Shown here: in pieces, positions 17,568 to 26,206 of the stretch
Position numbering within the stretch: the first letter of the stretch is position 1
How the letters are laid out: each line of letters begins with the position of its first letter
Origin: DSVQ01 sp964484765
Lineage (GTDB): Bacteria > Planctomycetota > Planctomycetia > Planctomycetales > Planctomycetaceae
NCBI GenBank assembly: GCA_964484765.1
Contig: CAZAGI010000013.1
Span: forward strand, 62,001 to 126,000
Reading direction: 5' to 3'
Length of the DNA: 64,000 bases
Position numbers and translations under genes: made by a program
The notes under the pieces: generated by a model
The model's input: the letters and a program-made list of their open reading frames with translations, nothing else
Told to the model about the DNA's origin: nothing
The model's database searches: none

Positions 17568-19346
17568 TTATTGACCGCCGACGATTTCGTACTTCGCTGA
17601 CGAATCATCGGGAACCGAAAATTCGACTCGCAATTCCGGCTGCGATCGTGTGGAGACTTCGACCCGCAAGATGACCACGTGGCGACCGGGGGCGAGTTCC
17701 ATCACAATCGGTTGCCCCGGCGGCGCGGGTTCGGCATCGATCCACGCCTGAAACGTTTCCGTGGATTTCACCTGGATGGCCACTTTCCCCGCGGTACGAA
17801 TGTCGAATTCGCCTTTGAGAATGAGCACGGCTGGTTCGGTTCCTGGCCGGAGTTCTTCCAACGGCAACGCACCATCAACCATCGCGTACACCGGTATCCA
17901 GGCGGCGGGATCACTCCCGAGGATGTGTTGGCGGACGTGTTCCAGGTGCGGCACTTCCGCAGTGAGTTCCACCGAGGGCGACGCGAGCATCCGCCAGCGC
18001 TGCATCGTCTTGCCCTGATAGACGGCATACGGCCCCGGTTTGCCGAGTTCGGAAATAAACCGTGCGAGGTCGAGCAACTCATCGCGAGTGAGGAATTTCG
18101 TCAGCCCCTGCGGCATCAGCGACTTGCCTTCGGCTTCTTCTTCGATGTCCGCAGTCGGGATGGTGACCGTGGTGCCGGTGACATCGCGAACATTCACGCG
18201 GACGTCATCGCGATCGATCACCACGCCGGTGACGACTTTGCCGCTGTCGAGTGAAAAGACCTTCGTGACATATTGTTCCTTCACCGCGAGGTTCGGGTTG
18301 AGGATCGAGTTCACGATGTAATCCACCGGTGAAGAACCGCCGACGGCGCTGAGTTCCGGGCCGACTTGCCCCCCCGCGCGGCTCACGCTGTGGCACTTCG
18401 TGCAGCTCACATCCTTGCGGCGGAAGATGCGCTCCCCACGGGATGCATTCCCCTTGGCAATCACATCATCAACCAGCTTGCCGACTTCTTCCGGCGTCGG
18501 CGGCGGTGGATCGGCCGCAATCCCGGCGACCTTGCTGAGCACGCCCGATAACGCCGAATCACTGCGACCCACCGAGTACATGTACCGCAGCGCGACCTTG
18601 GCGACATCGGCCTGCGGCGGATGCTTTTCAATCTCTGCAGCGAGGCGATCGCTCCCCTCTTTCCGGGCAAAGAACGCATCGAGCATCGGACCGGGGTCAT
18701 CGGTGGGTTTGGAAATCAGCAAGATTTCCGCCGCCAACTTGGCAGCCCCGGTGATCTCGAACCCGACCAACCCGGCGACGGCCTGCATGCGGATGACGAG
18801 CGTGGGTCCGTGCTCCGCGAGTTGACGCAACGTCTGCTGGGCGCGCGGATCGGCGATCGTGATCAACCCATCGATGGCCGCGCGGCGGAGTTCGATCGCG
18901 GTGTCTTTGTCGAGCGCGAGTTTCTGCAGCGCCGGTGTGATGTGCGTGTCTTTCCAGACGGCGGCGAGTTTGAGCGCCCCGCGTTGTAACGCGGGGTCTT
19001 TCGCCGCTGCTGGACCAACGACGAGTTGCTCCAGCGCGGCAAGTTCACCGGCGGGTTTGACCTTGCGCGTGACCGCGGCATCCGTCAGCCAACCGAGCGC
19101 TTTGGGGCGGACATCGGCGGGCAGACCGTCGGGCTGCACGAGTTTGTCGAAGACCACGCGGAGATCGTGTTCATTGCCGCGGTTGCAGATCATCTCCACC
19201 ACGGCCCCTTGCCGTTCGGCGGGTAAGCGACCGCTTTGAAAGAGTTTCATCAGCGGACCGACGGCACTGGGCGGATCATCCGCACTGGCCGATGCTGCGA
19301 GAGCAATGATGAGACAACCAACAACGACGGCGGAAACAAGTCTCAT
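17568..19346 (-). CDS. Secreted HEAT-repeat protein with C-terminal CxxCH cytochrome
   Basis: A 592-residue exported protein. The signal peptide is RLVSAVVVGCLIIALAASAS, HEAT-like helical repeats fill about residues 30-275, and a cytochrome domain follows with CTKCH at 315-319 and a candidate axial Met in SLMPQGL. The last 150 residues are a beta-rich domain with a Pro-Ala-rich centre. The domain layout equals the C-terminal half of the single-chain PVC-type dehydrogenases (compare the gene at 4981-8034). The adjacent upstream gene supplies the propeller half and has no haem site. The start at 19346 is chosen for its leader; an earlier in-frame start would run through the palindromic element. 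It probably accepts electrons from its upstream partner. Confidence 0.88.
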   Translation of the reverse strand: MRLVSAVVVGCLIIALAASASADDPPSAVGPLMKLFQSGRLPAERQGAVVEMICNRGNEHDLRVVFDKLVQPDGLPADVRPKALGWLTDAAVTRKVKPAGELAALEQLVVGPAAAKDPALQRGALKLAAVWKDTHITPALQKLALDKDTAIELRRAAIDGLITIADPRAQQTLRQLAEHGPTLVIRMQAVAGLVGFEITGAAKLAAEILLISKPTDDPGPMLDAFFARKEGSDRLAAEIEKHPPQADVAKVALRYMYSVGRSDSALSGVLSKVAGIAADPPPPTPEEVGKLVDDVIAKGNASRGERIFRRKDVSCTKCHSVSRAGGQVGPELSAVGGSSPVDYIVNSILNPNLAVKEQYVTKVFSLDSGKVVTGVVIDRDDVRVNVRDVTGTTVTIPTADIEEEAEGKSLMPQGLTKFLTRDELLDLARFISELGKPGPYAVYQGKTMQRWRMLASPSVELTAEVPHLEHVRQHILGSDPAAWIPVYAMVDGALPLEELRPGTEPAVLILKGEFDIRTAGKVAIQVKSTETFQAWIDAEPAPPGQPIVMELAPGRHVVILRVEVSTRSQPELRVEFSVPDDSSAKYEIVGGQ

Positions 19347-19369
19347 GGAGGCAGTCTTCTGGTCCTGAA

Positions 19370-19455
19370 ATGGCGAGCGGGGGGAGGTCACTCCCCCCGT
19401 TGACTCGCTGACCGATGTCAATCACCGGGGGGACTTACGTCCCCCCGCTCGCCAT
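19370..19455. repeat. Paired-hairpin palindromic element (REP/BIME-like)
   Basis: Imperfect 19-base inverted arms at 19370-19388 and 19437-19455 match at 18 of 19 positions. Each arm overlaps its own hairpin with identical 8-base stems (CGGGGGGA / TCCCCCCG): one at about 19378-19399 and the other at about 19426-19447, each with a 6-base loop. The arrangement is that of paired bacterial REP elements. It sits between the propeller gene and the HEAT/cytochrome gene, where it could affect mRNA stability or partial termination. Confidence 0.75.
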
Positions 19456-19462
19456 GAAAACA

Positions 19463-22267
19463 CTATTTTTTGATCGCCTTGATGCGGCGGTCGAGAGTCT
19501 TGTTGGTTTCATCGAGCGTGTGCTTCAGGAACTCATCCTGCGGCTGGAGCAACGACTCGACAGCGATCTCCGCGGCTTTCTCCGCTTGGACACCATCGAA
19601 GTAACTGAGCGCCCAGACGGCCTGCAAACGCACACGGCCGACTTCATCATTCACCTGTGTCCGCAGGAGTTCCAGCGGATCAGCCAGCCGGTCGCGCCAA
19701 CCGACGAGCACGCGCGTCGCCGCGGCGCGGGCCCGGGACTCCGGCGAACGCAGCACTTGCTTGAGAAGCGGTTCGTTGACCTCGTTCTGGTTCTGGTGCA
19801 GCCACAGCACTTCCAGTTGATGATGCGGGAAGTCCGCGGCTTTCGGATCCAGACCCGCCAGCCATTTATTGGCCGTGGTCAACACCACTTCCCGCGGACG
19901 GCCGGAGAGCTCGATCCGCGTCCGATAGCGCACGCGGTCATCCGGTGATTTGAGATTTTCGAGCAGTGTTTCCACGCTCGCCTCGGCGATGGCGGCGGGT
20001 TTCGTCAGCTCGCGACCTTCGTAGCGAACACGGTAAACCCGGCCGTGTTCTTTATCACGGCTGGGGTCCCGTAAGTTATGTTGCATATGGCCGATGATCG
20101 GGTTCTGCCAATCGGTAAAATAGATCGCCCCATCAGCACCGACTTCGATGTCCGACGGGCGGAAGTTCGGATCAGAGGAATAGACGATCGGCTCGACTTC
20201 CACGGCACCGAAGCTCGATTCCTTGTCTTCCATTTTGTACTGCAGAATCCCCTGGAAGCCGATCACGTTGGCCACCAGCAGGTTTCCGCGGTGCTCTTCC
20301 GGGAAGTGACTGCTGCTGAGCACTTCCACACCCGAGCATGGTCGCGTCCGCTGTCGATACACCTGCGGCGTTTGCGCGTGCTTGTGCGGGTAGTCGATAT
20401 CGCCCGAGAACAACAGCGCGTGATACGGCTGCGCGCCGGTACCGTCCCACACGATGTCCTGGCCCCACTTGTCGAAAATGTGGCCGTGTGGATTCGCGAA
20501 ACCGTAGGACACATACACGTCAAATTTTTGTGCCCGCGGTTCGTAACGGAAGACAGCGCCGTTGGCCACGCGTCGCGGCGGCCCCCACGGCGTTTCGACC
20601 TGCGTGTGATGAAAGGTCCCTTCCTGGAAGTAAAGCGCCCCGCCCGGATCGAGGGTAAAGCTGTTCGCCGTGTGGTGCGTATCCGCGGTGTCTAAACCGT
20701 GAATGACTCGTTCCTTGACGTCGTACTTATCGTCGCCGTTGGTATCCTTCAGGAACAGGATTTCCGGGCCTTGAGCAAGCAGCACGCCGCCGTTCCAGAA
20801 TTCGAAACCCGTCGGGTTATGGATATCGCCGGCGAAGGTTTTGCAGACGTCGGCTTTACCATCGCCGTTGGTGTCTTCGAGGATCAGAAGCTTGTCGTTC
20901 ATCGGTGTCGTCGGTTGCCAGTGCGGGTAGGTGATCCAGCAGGCGACCCACAACCGGCCCTTGGTGTCGAACGCCATCTGCACCGGATTGACGAGTTCCG
21001 GAAACATCTTTTCGTCGGCGAAGAGTTCGACCTTCATTCCCTTGTGGACGGTCATCTTGCTGATGGATTCTTCGCCAGTGAGGAACAGGTGCTTCCCCCC
21101 TTCGAGGCTGCCGGGCTTGTTCGAGATGACTTGCAGAAACTCGGGGAGATTTTTGTCTTCCGGCTTGATGGTTTTCCCCTGCGCGGCGGCCCACACGACT
21201 TTGTCGCGGTTGGACGTCATCACGTCGAGGGCTTCCAGTTCCCGCGCACCGACGGAGTAGTTGGAGAGGCCGTCGCCGTAGCCTCCAGGGCCTTCCGAGA
21301 ATTTGAGAAACGCGCGATCGCCGTAGGTCGAGAAGCCGTCCGTCACGCGATAGCGGTGATACCAGTACCAGTTTTTGTCGTTGATCGCGTTGCGGAGGTC
21401 GTCGACCTTCTCGATTTCCTGGGTGCGATTGCCGAAGAGCGCGTGGTCAATGTGCGTGGCAATCAGCCAGTCGCCATTGCTGTTTTGGTGAATGCCGTTA
21501 ATTGTCGCCGGAGGCGCGATTCGAATCGCCTGGCCATTGCCGAGGACCAGAGGCTTGCCCTGGAAGGTCGACAACGATGTGCTGAAGAGATCGACGAAGG
21601 GAATCTCATTGGCCTTTGCGACTTCGGCCATTGCTGCGGCGTACAGCTTCAGTCGGACGTTGGCGGCGTCTACCTGGGCTTTCGTCAGCAGGTTCGGGTC
21701 ATTCACGAAGTCGTGTGAAATCGGCGAGAATAACACCAGCCGCGGGGCACTCTTGCCGTTGTATTTCTGTCCCTGCACATGCTTGATAAACGCTGTCAGG
21801 TCTTCCTTGAACTTCGGCAGTCCGGCTTCCCCACCGAACGATTCGTTGTAACCGTAGAACGCGAAAATCACATCGGCTTTGGTGTTAGTCAGCGCGAGGC
21901 GGTCTTCGCTGACCTTGCCTTGATCGCGCGAGGAGAGCTTCGTTGGCTGCGGGACCGGGGCGGACCCTTTCAGCCACTCATCGAACGAGCCGAACGACAT
22001 CGAGCGCATCCGCTTGTTGCCGTCGCGGAAGCCGTTGACCTCATCGCCGCTGTAGGCCAGGTTGCGGAACACGAGATTGTGTTGCGGAAACCGGGAAGCG
22101 ATCATCGTTTCCAGCCAGCCGTAGTGCTGCATTCGCTCGGCAAAAGTGCCGCCGACAATGCAGATGTGGTCGTCCTTCTGCAGTTCCAGCAACGGTGCGG
22201 CGAACGCCGTCGTCACTCCCGCGAGTACCAGCCACACTCCGGCGATTGCCTGTCCCCACCGCGTCAT
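19463..22267 (-). CDS. Secreted SGNH-like/beta-propeller/HEAT protein lacking a haem site
   Basis: A 934-residue exported protein. After the signal peptide (TRWGQAIAGVWLVLAG) comes an SGNH-hydrolase-like domain (about 35-330). Its block I reads GGTFAERM and not GDS, so the catalytic Ser is absent; block III is GYNE and the late His is in GIHQNSNGDW. Next comes the PVC-type propeller with LEDTNGDGKADVCK and LKDTNGDDKYDVKE loops and NPHGHIFDKWGQDIVWDGTG, then HEAT repeats to the end. No CxxCH is present; the next gene downstream supplies it. The start at 22267 has an AAGGA SD and begins the signal peptide. It is probably the first gene of the minus-strand sugar operon. Confidence 0.88.
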   Translation of the reverse strand: MTRWGQAIAGVWLVLAGVTTAFAAPLLELQKDDHICIVGGTFAERMQHYGWLETMIASRFPQHNLVFRNLAYSGDEVNGFRDGNKRMRSMSFGSFDEWLKGSAPVPQPTKLSSRDQGKVSEDRLALTNTKADVIFAFYGYNESFGGEAGLPKFKEDLTAFIKHVQGQKYNGKSAPRLVLFSPISHDFVNDPNLLTKAQVDAANVRLKLYAAAMAEVAKANEIPFVDLFSTSLSTFQGKPLVLGNGQAIRIAPPATINGIHQNSNGDWLIATHIDHALFGNRTQEIEKVDDLRNAINDKNWYWYHRYRVTDGFSTYGDRAFLKFSEGPGGYGDGLSNYSVGARELEALDVMTSNRDKVVWAAAQGKTIKPEDKNLPEFLQVISNKPGSLEGGKHLFLTGEESISKMTVHKGMKVELFADEKMFPELVNPVQMAFDTKGRLWVACWITYPHWQPTTPMNDKLLILEDTNGDGKADVCKTFAGDIHNPTGFEFWNGGVLLAQGPEILFLKDTNGDDKYDVKERVIHGLDTADTHHTANSFTLDPGGALYFQEGTFHHTQVETPWGPPRRVANGAVFRYEPRAQKFDVYVSYGFANPHGHIFDKWGQDIVWDGTGAQPYHALLFSGDIDYPHKHAQTPQVYRQRTRPCSGVEVLSSSHFPEEHRGNLLVANVIGFQGILQYKMEDKESSFGAVEVEPIVYSSDPNFRPSDIEVGADGAIYFTDWQNPIIGHMQHNLRDPSRDKEHGRVYRVRYEGRELTKPAAIAEASVETLLENLKSPDDRVRYRTRIELSGRPREVVLTTANKWLAGLDPKAADFPHHQLEVLWLHQNQNEVNEPLLKQVLRSPESRARAAATRVLVGWRDRLADPLELLRTQVNDEVGRVRLQAVWALSYFDGVQAEKAAEIAVESLLQPQDEFLKHTLDETNKTLDRRIKAIKK

Positions 22268-22558
22268 GAAGTCGATCCTTGAGGTGTTCGTCTGTCTGCC
22301 AGCCGCGGCGTCCCCCACCCCGGCTGAAACCAATCCACGGTTGCGGATCGGATTGTAACCGGACACCGCGGCTGCTCCGCAAGCGTGCGGCAACCGAAAA
22401 GCTCGAGATTTGCGGTGTCACCTCGCGAGATGAATCGTGAGCAATCCGGCACGACCCGCCGATGTTGTATACTGTCGACTCCGACGCCGGTTCTTCAGCG
22501 ACTCCAGGGAATCTTGAGATCCTGCGGGACGCTTTCGTCAGTGTGCGGAGAGGTTTTC

Positions 22559-23620
22559 ATGTCCTTGCGTCGTTATCCCGAAATCACCGTCTCCGGTGTG
22601 CCATTCGAAATGGGACGGCAGATCGGTGACGCCGCCGGAGAACTCATTCGAGGGTTCTGCGCGATCGCCATCGAACGCGTCAACAAGACCGTGGCGATTT
22701 CGCGAGCGGCGGCATGGGACGTGGCGGCGAAATCGATTCCCTACGCTGAAAGCTACGCACCGCACATGGTGGAAGAACTCCGCGGCATGTCCGAAACGGC
22801 GGGTGTGTCGCTGGAAGAACTGATGTTGCTACAGGTCCGCAACCAACTCCGTTCGACGGATGCCGGTTGCACCTCGCTTTCCGTCGGTCCGCCACGAAGT
22901 TCACAGCGACTGGTGGCACAGAATTGGGACAACGACCCGGCCCTCGATGAATTTACGATCGTGCTGACGCGGCGACCGACCGGCAGACCAGCATCGACCA
23001 CGCTGACACAGGCGGGACTCATCGGCTATATCGGTTTCAACGACGCTGGCATCGGCATGTGCTTGAACTCGTTGCCGGCACCGAGCCGGTTGTTGGGTGT
23101 GCCGCATTACTTTCAGGTGCGGGGCATTCTGGAGGCCGACTTTCTGGACGCTGCCGTTCACGCCGTCGAGCGGGCCGAGCGTGCGATCCCCGCGAACATC
23201 ATGCTGACCACGCCGCAGGGACCGGCCAATCTCGAAGTCACCATCGACGCCGTGCACGTGTTGACCGATCCGCAAGCGGGATTGGTGACGCACACGAATC
23301 ACTGCAAACATCCCGCTTTGCAGGCGATTAACCCGCAGTTTACTGAGTTGATTCAATCACACTCCCGCCAATGCCGGATCGATGAATTGCTCGCCAATGA
23401 CGGAACGCCGCTCACGATCGAGACGATCCAGGCGGCGCTCAGCGATCACCGGGATCATCCGCGTTCGATTTGCCGTCATGCCAGCAACGATCCCGACACA
23501 GGCTTCTGGCAGACAGTGTTCTCGATCATCATCGACCCGGACAACCGCGAAATGCACATCACCCGCGGCACACCGTGCGATCACCCGTGGGAACGGTATA
23601 CAACGATGTCATCTCGTTAA
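22559..23620 (+). CDS. C45 family peptidase / acyl-CoA:6-aminopenicillanate acyltransferase-like
   Basis: A 353-residue N-terminal-nucleophile hydrolase of the C45 (isopenicillin N acyltransferase) family. The segment STDAGCTSLSVG contains the Cys that in this family becomes the N-terminal nucleophile after self-cleavage, here near residue 105. LVAQNWDNDP and GLIGYIGFNDAGIGMCLNSL are characteristic following strands, and LVTHTNHCKHP and FSIIIDPDNREMHITRG fit the C-terminal part. The ATG at 22559 is preceded by a CGGAGAGG SD; upstream codons are not protein-like. Homologues cleave or transfer acyl groups on amides, but the substrate here is unknown. A TATACT box at 22467-22472 may be part of its promoter. 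Confidence 0.88.
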   Translation: MSLRRYPEITVSGVPFEMGRQIGDAAGELIRGFCAIAIERVNKTVAISRAAAWDVAAKSIPYAESYAPHMVEELRGMSETAGVSLEELMLLQVRNQLRSTDAGCTSLSVGPPRSSQRLVAQNWDNDPALDEFTIVLTRRPTGRPASTTLTQAGLIGYIGFNDAGIGMCLNSLPAPSRLLGVPHYFQVRGILEADFLDAAVHAVERAERAIPANIMLTTPQGPANLEVTIDAVHVLTDPQAGLVTHTNHCKHPALQAINPQFTELIQSHSRQCRIDELLANDGTPLTIETIQAALSDHRDHPRSICRHASNDPDTGFWQTVFSIIIDPDNREMHITRGTPCDHPWERYTTMSSR

Positions 23621-23630
23621 AGCGAGGCGT

Positions 23631-24113
23631 ATGATGTCCGCGACAACGATTCACCCCACTGCACAGCAAACCCATACTAAACAAGAGAAATCACGGAAGT
23701 GGACTCAGGATTTGTGCGTCTCTTTTGCGTTCCTATGCGGAGTGTGTGCCATAGGGTTGAGCGTTTCTCTTGCGCCAGGACGCGAGAATTTTAACTGGGG
23801 ATGGCCGTACTGGGCACCGCTTGTGATAGGTGGTGCCATCAGCGGTTACGGCGAATGGCGAGACTGGTTTGTGGCTCCACTCGCTGTTGGCTTCGGGCAA
23901 ATCGTTGGCTTTGTCGGCTACTGCCTCTTTGCGGGTACGCTGCTCAATCCATTCCTGATACCGATGGGAGTTTTGTTGTCTCTGTTATCACTCATGGTCA
24001 GTGGTCCATGCGCGATCATCGGTATCTTAGCGTTCGGTGTTGTACATCCCGATTCGCTACCCGACGATACATTGACCTCATCGACCAAACCTGCTCCAGA
24101 GGCGACGCCATAA
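23631..24113 (+). CDS. Small hydrophobic membrane protein
   Basis: A 160-residue protein of unknown family that starts 10 bases after the C45 gene. The N-terminus is polar (SATTIHPTAQQTHTKQEKSR). Hydrophobic spans follow: LCVSFAFLCGVCAIGLSVSL, WAPLVIGGAISGYG, WFVAPLAVGFGQIVGFVGY, and LIPMGVLLSLLSLMVSG running into PCAIIGILAFG. That suggests about four membrane helices. The C-terminus is a short polar tail. Two ATGs in tandem (23631 and 23634) are possible starts with a weak SD. Base composition is a little less GC-rich than that of its neighbours. It is placed as a possible partner of the C45 enzyme, with no functional evidence. Confidence 0.65.
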   Translation: MMSATTIHPTAQQTHTKQEKSRKWTQDLCVSFAFLCGVCAIGLSVSLAPGRENFNWGWPYWAPLVIGGAISGYGEWRDWFVAPLAVGFGQIVGFVGYCLFAGTLLNPFLIPMGVLLSLLSLMVSGPCAIIGILAFGVVHPDSLPDDTLTSSTKPAPEATP

Positions 24114-24995
24114 CGCGCCGATCAGCAATCGTACTGCGTCGAACTTCGTCACCTTCGGCCGCGTCTCCCACACGCGGTAGCCGATCGCTTCGATGCGGTC
24201 GAGAATCTTCAAACCGCCGTGGGCGAAAAGATCGATGTCGACTTGCAGTCGGCCCGGTAGTTTTTCGATCAGCGGCAACCCGCTCCGCAACCATTCCCGT
24301 GCACGATCAACCTCGAACTTCATCAGCGCGATGAACTGCGGCGTCGAAGTTTTGCGATCGAAATCGGCCCGCGCGAAACCGAACCGTTGGCAATCTTCAC
24401 GCGGAAGGTAAATGCGGCCTATGGAAAAATCCCGTGCGACATCCTGCCAGAAATTCGCGAGCTGCAGGCCGGTGCAGATGGAATCCGACCACTCCGCGTT
24501 CTGTTCGTTGAACTGGCCACAGAGATACAACACGACCCGGCCAACCGGGTCCGCACTGCGACGGCAGTAGTCGCGGAGTTGCTCGAAAGTGTCATACTCT
24601 GTCACCCGCTGGTCTTGCTCGAACGCCGACAGCAGATCGCGAAACGGTGTGATCGGAATCGCAAACTGATGAATGGTCGGCTTCAAGGCGACAAACACCG
24701 GGTGCCGGGTTTCACCGCGATAACACGCTTCCAACTCGTTTCGCCACCATGCGAGCAATTCCGTCGCTCGGTCCTTCGAGCCGGCCTCGTCGCCGAGATC
24801 ATCCGCCCAGCGGCAATAGGCATAGACGTTGTAGAAATGCTGATGCAGCCCGCGCGGCAAGAGCCACGACACCAGCGGAAAGTTTTCGTAGTGTGTCGTG
24901 GCCAACTTGCGGCAGTACGCCTCGGCGTCGGTTCGAAGCGGGGCTGCAACTGTCGCCGCTGGTCCCCATTGGGCGAGTTCTCGCGCGAGGTCCAT
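24078..24995 (-). CDS. hpnC: Squalene/phytoene synthase, HpnC type
   Basis: A 305-residue trans-isoprenyl diphosphate synthase-fold enzyme. The first aspartate-rich motif is RWADDLGDE and the second is NFWQDVARDF, both intact. YRSADPVGR-type residues are seen in CRRSADPVGRVVLYL. HpnC works with HpnD and HpnE to make squalene from farnesyl diphosphate by way of hydroxysqualene, feeding hopanoid or sterol synthesis, but neither partner is in the window. The ATG overlaps the stop of the aminotransferase upstream (TGATG), so it is translationally coupled. Its 3' end overlaps the end of the convergent small membrane protein gene by 36 bases. Choice between HpnC and HpnD is by general resemblance and is less certain than the family. 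Confidence 0.85.
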   Translation of the reverse strand: MDLARELAQWGPAATVAAPLRTDAEAYCRKLATTHYENFPLVSWLLPRGLHQHFYNVYAYCRWADDLGDEAGSKDRATELLAWWRNELEACYRGETRHPVFVALKPTIHQFAIPITPFRDLLSAFEQDQRVTEYDTFEQLRDYCRRSADPVGRVVLYLCGQFNEQNAEWSDSICTGLQLANFWQDVARDFSIGRIYLPREDCQRFGFARADFDRKTSTPQFIALMKFEVDRAREWLRSGLPLIEKLPGRLQVDIDLFAHGGLKILDRIEAIGYRVWETRPKVTKFDAVRLLIGALWRRLWSRFGR

Positions 24996-26206
24996 CAGCG
25001 CGGCTCCGTCCCCGCTGGTCGCACCAACTCGGGGAATTCCTCCAACGCTGCAAAGAGCCGCTTCAGATCCGCGCGGCAGTTGTACGCATGGCACGATACG
25101 CGCAAATGCCGGCGGCCGTTCCAATCCATCACAGGGATTTCAATGCGATGCTTTTCCCAGAGCACCGTTTGCAGCGGATCCATCGCCTGCGGCTTCGCCC
25201 GGAGAATGGGCCCCGGCGGCAACGGGATGGTGATCATCGTGCCATACCAGGCCGTATCGTCAGGGATCAGCGCCTCGACATTCCAGGCCGTGGTCAAACG
25301 ATCGCGGAACATCTTGGCGAGGGTATGGCCGTGCGCGCGAAAGTCGTCGATGTCGATGTCTTCCAGGAACTTGATGGCCGTCGGCACAGCCAGAAACGGA
25401 GCGGGATCACGGGTGCCGAGCCAGTTGTAATCATCCTGCCAGCGAGAAGACCGCCCACTGAGACTGCCGCCCCAGCTCACCACCGGCGGAGTGAGTTTCT
25501 GCTGCCAGTCGCGTCGGACAAACAGAAATCCGCTGCCAAGGGGCGCGGACAGCCATTTGTGCAAGCTCGCGCAGTAGTACGCACAGCCGAGCTTCTCGAT
25601 GGACAACGTCCGCATGGCAATTGCGTGCGGGCCATCAATGCAGACCGGGATCTTCAGTGCGTTTGCGCGACGGCAGATCTCTTCCACGGGAAACACGATC
25701 GCGGTCGGCGACGTCACGTGGCTCACAACAATCAACTTCGTGCGGGGTGTCACCGCGTTGAAGATAGCGGTGACGATTTCTTCTGCAGATTGGATTGGCG
25801 TGGGAATCGCGGGTTGGACCAACTTCGCCTGCTGTCGCGCACACGCCGCCTGCCAGATGCGCCGCACGGCCCCGTATTCATGATTGTTGAGGATCACTTC
25901 GTCATCGGGCAACAGCGCTACGGACTGCGCGACAATGTTCATCGCCACCGTGGCGTTGTCGACGAAGCACAGATCGCGCGCGAGCGCGCCGATGAAGTCG
26001 CCGAGAATTCCCGCCGCATCATCCAGCGCAGGTTCCATCTTGCGGAGAAAAAAATCCATCGGTTGCGAAGCGAGTTTGCGCGACCATTCGTTGTGCAGCG
26101 CTTGAACGATCATCGGCGTGGGACCGAACGAACCGTGATTCAAGTAGGTCACGTCCTCCGGAATCGACCAGGCTTGCCGGAGCGAGGTCATTTCATACTC
26201 CGACAT
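24995..26206 (-). CDS. Class V aminotransferase, isopenicillin N epimerase-like
   Basis: A 403-residue PLP-dependent enzyme of fold type I. YLNHGSFGPTP is the usual opening of isopenicillin N epimerase/cysteine desulfurase-like proteins. FVDNATVAMNIVAQSV binds the cofactor phosphate, VSHVTSPTAIVFPV precedes the PLP-contacting Asp in CIDGPHAIAM, and the Schiff-base Lys lies in CASLHKWLSAPLGSGFL. The start ATG lies inside the last 14 bases of recJ and its stop overlaps hpnC, so the three genes are tightly packed and probably co-transcribed. The reaction (epimerase, desulfurase or lyase) cannot be told from sequence. Confidence 0.9.
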   Translation of the reverse strand: MSEYEMTSLRQAWSIPEDVTYLNHGSFGPTPMIVQALHNEWSRKLASQPMDFFLRKMEPALDDAAGILGDFIGALARDLCFVDNATVAMNIVAQSVALLPDDEVILNNHEYGAVRRIWQAACARQQAKLVQPAIPTPIQSAEEIVTAIFNAVTPRTKLIVVSHVTSPTAIVFPVEEICRRANALKIPVCIDGPHAIAMRTLSIEKLGCAYYCASLHKWLSAPLGSGFLFVRRDWQQKLTPPVVSWGGSLSGRSSRWQDDYNWLGTRDPAPFLAVPTAIKFLEDIDIDDFRAHGHTLAKMFRDRLTTAWNVEALIPDDTAWYGTMITIPLPPGPILRAKPQAMDPLQTVLWEKHRIEIPVMDWNGRRHLRVSCHAYNCRADLKRLFAALEEFPELVRPAGTEPR

